NCBI GenBank assembly: GCA_036494715.1
Contig: DASXNY010000099.1
Location: forward strand, 1-23,711
Source of the DNA: JAICJR01 sp036494715
GTDB taxonomy: Bacteria; Actinomycetota; Thermoleophilia; Solirubrobacterales; Thermoleophilaceae
Direction: 5' to 3'
DNA length: 23,711 nt
How positions within the stretch are numbered: position 1 is the first letter of the stretch; the number at the start of each line of letters is the position of its first letter. Made by a program: the position numbers and the translations under genes. The notes beneath the pieces are model-generated. The model was not told where the DNA came from. It searched no databases and worked only from the letters and a program-made list of their open reading frames with translations. Positions 23,136 to 23,711 of the stretch are shown here, piece by piece.

Positions 23136-23711
23136 GCGACTTCTCCTCTGGTGTGGTCGTTGCAATGGCATTGAGACAGAACTGGACGAGGTTCGCCACG
23201 AGCGCGTCGTGCCGGCGGCGGGCCCCGCGGCCGTTCGCAGTGGGCGAGAGCGGGCCGACGAGCGCCTCGCCGAGCGCGCCCACGATCGCGGCCGCCGCGA
23301 CGTCCGTGTCGTGCTCGCGGAACTCGCCGCTCTTCACGCCGTCCGCGAGTACGCGGGCGAACGCGTCGCGATAGCCGCGCCGGAAGCGCAGGCGCTCGGC
23401 TTCCACCGCGGGGTCGACCGGCTCCGCCAGCAGGGCGTACGCCAGCACGGGTGCCGCCAGCGCGCGGCGCGCGAACGCCTCGGCCGCTGCGGCCACGCGT
23501 TCGGACGGCGGCAGCGACTCGTCGGCGGTGACGGCGGTCACCACGTCGAGCTCGCGCTGGGAAGCGCGCCGGAAGACCTCGGCAAACAGATCGGCCTTCG
23601 AGGGGAAGTGGCGGTAGACGCTGCCCGTGGCCACCCCGGCCCGGCGCGCGACCGCCTGGACGCTCGCCGAGCCGTAGCCCGCCTCGGCTACCTGCTCACG
23701 CGCCGCGGCGA
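23110..23711 (-). CDS. TetR-family regulator (5' end beyond window)
   Basis: The frame is open to the right edge; about 200 residues are visible. The N-terminal HTH is AREQVAEAGYGSASVQAVARRAGVATGSVYRHFPSKADLFAEVF, recognised by the VYRHFPSK recognition-helix pattern (stated in parts: AEAGYGSASV, RRAGVATGSV, YRHFPSKADL). The C-terminal ligand domain is divergent. The true start lies outside the window. Its last 26 nt overlap the aidB start, so it is co-transcribed with and probably represses aidB and itself; the ligand is unknown. Confidence 0.9.
   Translation of the reverse strand, partial: AAAREQVAEAGYGSASVQAVARRAGVATGSVYRHFPSKADLFAEVFRRASQRELDVVTAVTADESLPPSERVAAAAEAFARRALAAPVLAYALLAEPVDPAVEAERLRFRRGYRDAFARVLADGVKSGEFREHDTDVAAAAIVGALGEALVGPLSPTANGRGARRRHDALVANLVQFCLNAIATTTPEEKSHVGARSHA

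Overview
The window is high-GC bacterial DNA with dense gene packing, many 4-nt ATGA/GTGA overlaps and frequent GTG/TTG starts. This style, with an Rv2578c-type radical SAM gene, an F-type ATP synthase operon led by AtpZ/AtpI-like genes, a LuxR-family LAL regulator and an AidB homologue, suggests an actinobacterium, plausibly a deep-branching class such as Thermoleophilia. That taxonomic placement is inference; no rRNA or marker was available.

Layout. (1) 1-2067: two diverged pieces of an intein-containing radical SAM gene lie head to head and meet at a 19-nt palindrome (576-594). The minus-strand piece has a complete 341-aa LAGLIDADG intein placed inside the Fe-S cluster motif, and its start codon touches a perfect match to the Gram-positive LexA/SOS box. 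yjbQ lies just upstream on the same strand. (2) 2591-3638: a secreted NlpC/P60 hydrolase, then a heptad-repeat hairpin between convergent genes. (3) 8006 to 3635, minus strand: amidase, LAL-type LuxR regulator and DUF4242 protein, probably one operon. (4) 8062-10733: a secreted or anchored glycoside hydrolase facing an arylsulfotransferase-family protein, with overlapping stop codons. (5) 13285 to 10818, minus strand: a fluoride operon with promoter, crcB-type fluoride riboswitch, two crcB genes, a triple-DUF190 protein and a CDP-archaeol-synthase-like membrane protein. All four genes are joined by 4-nt overlaps. (6) 13333-21047, plus strand: a complete ATP synthase operon, promoter-atpZ-atpI-B-E-F-H-A-G-D-C. 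(7) 23711 to 21055, minus strand: TetR regulator (cut by the window edge), aidB and a PPOX-fold flavin-reductase-like protein, all overlapping.

How the parts work together. The fluoride operon exports F- through a probable Fluc pair. The aptamer's conserved 3' strand can pair with the first crcB Shine-Dalgarno, which suggests translational control. The ATP synthase operon encodes all eight F1Fo subunits plus two membrane assembly factors, and the c subunit lacks the Na+ ligands, so H+ coupling is expected. The TetR-aidB unit and the LexA-boxed radical SAM gene both point to DNA-damage responses.

Most unusual: the inverted radical SAM junction (possible assembly or amplification chimera), an intein in a putatively SOS-controlled radical SAM enzyme, the riboswitch SD-sequestration geometry and its unusual operon cargo, related heptanucleotide arrays at two loci (one forming the atpG translation start region), and acidic low-complexity additions to F1 subunits. 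Apart from the divergent control region around 13194-13441 (about 250 bases, described below), no gap is longer than about 90 bases. I saw no tRNA, rRNA, CRISPR array or insertion sequence.
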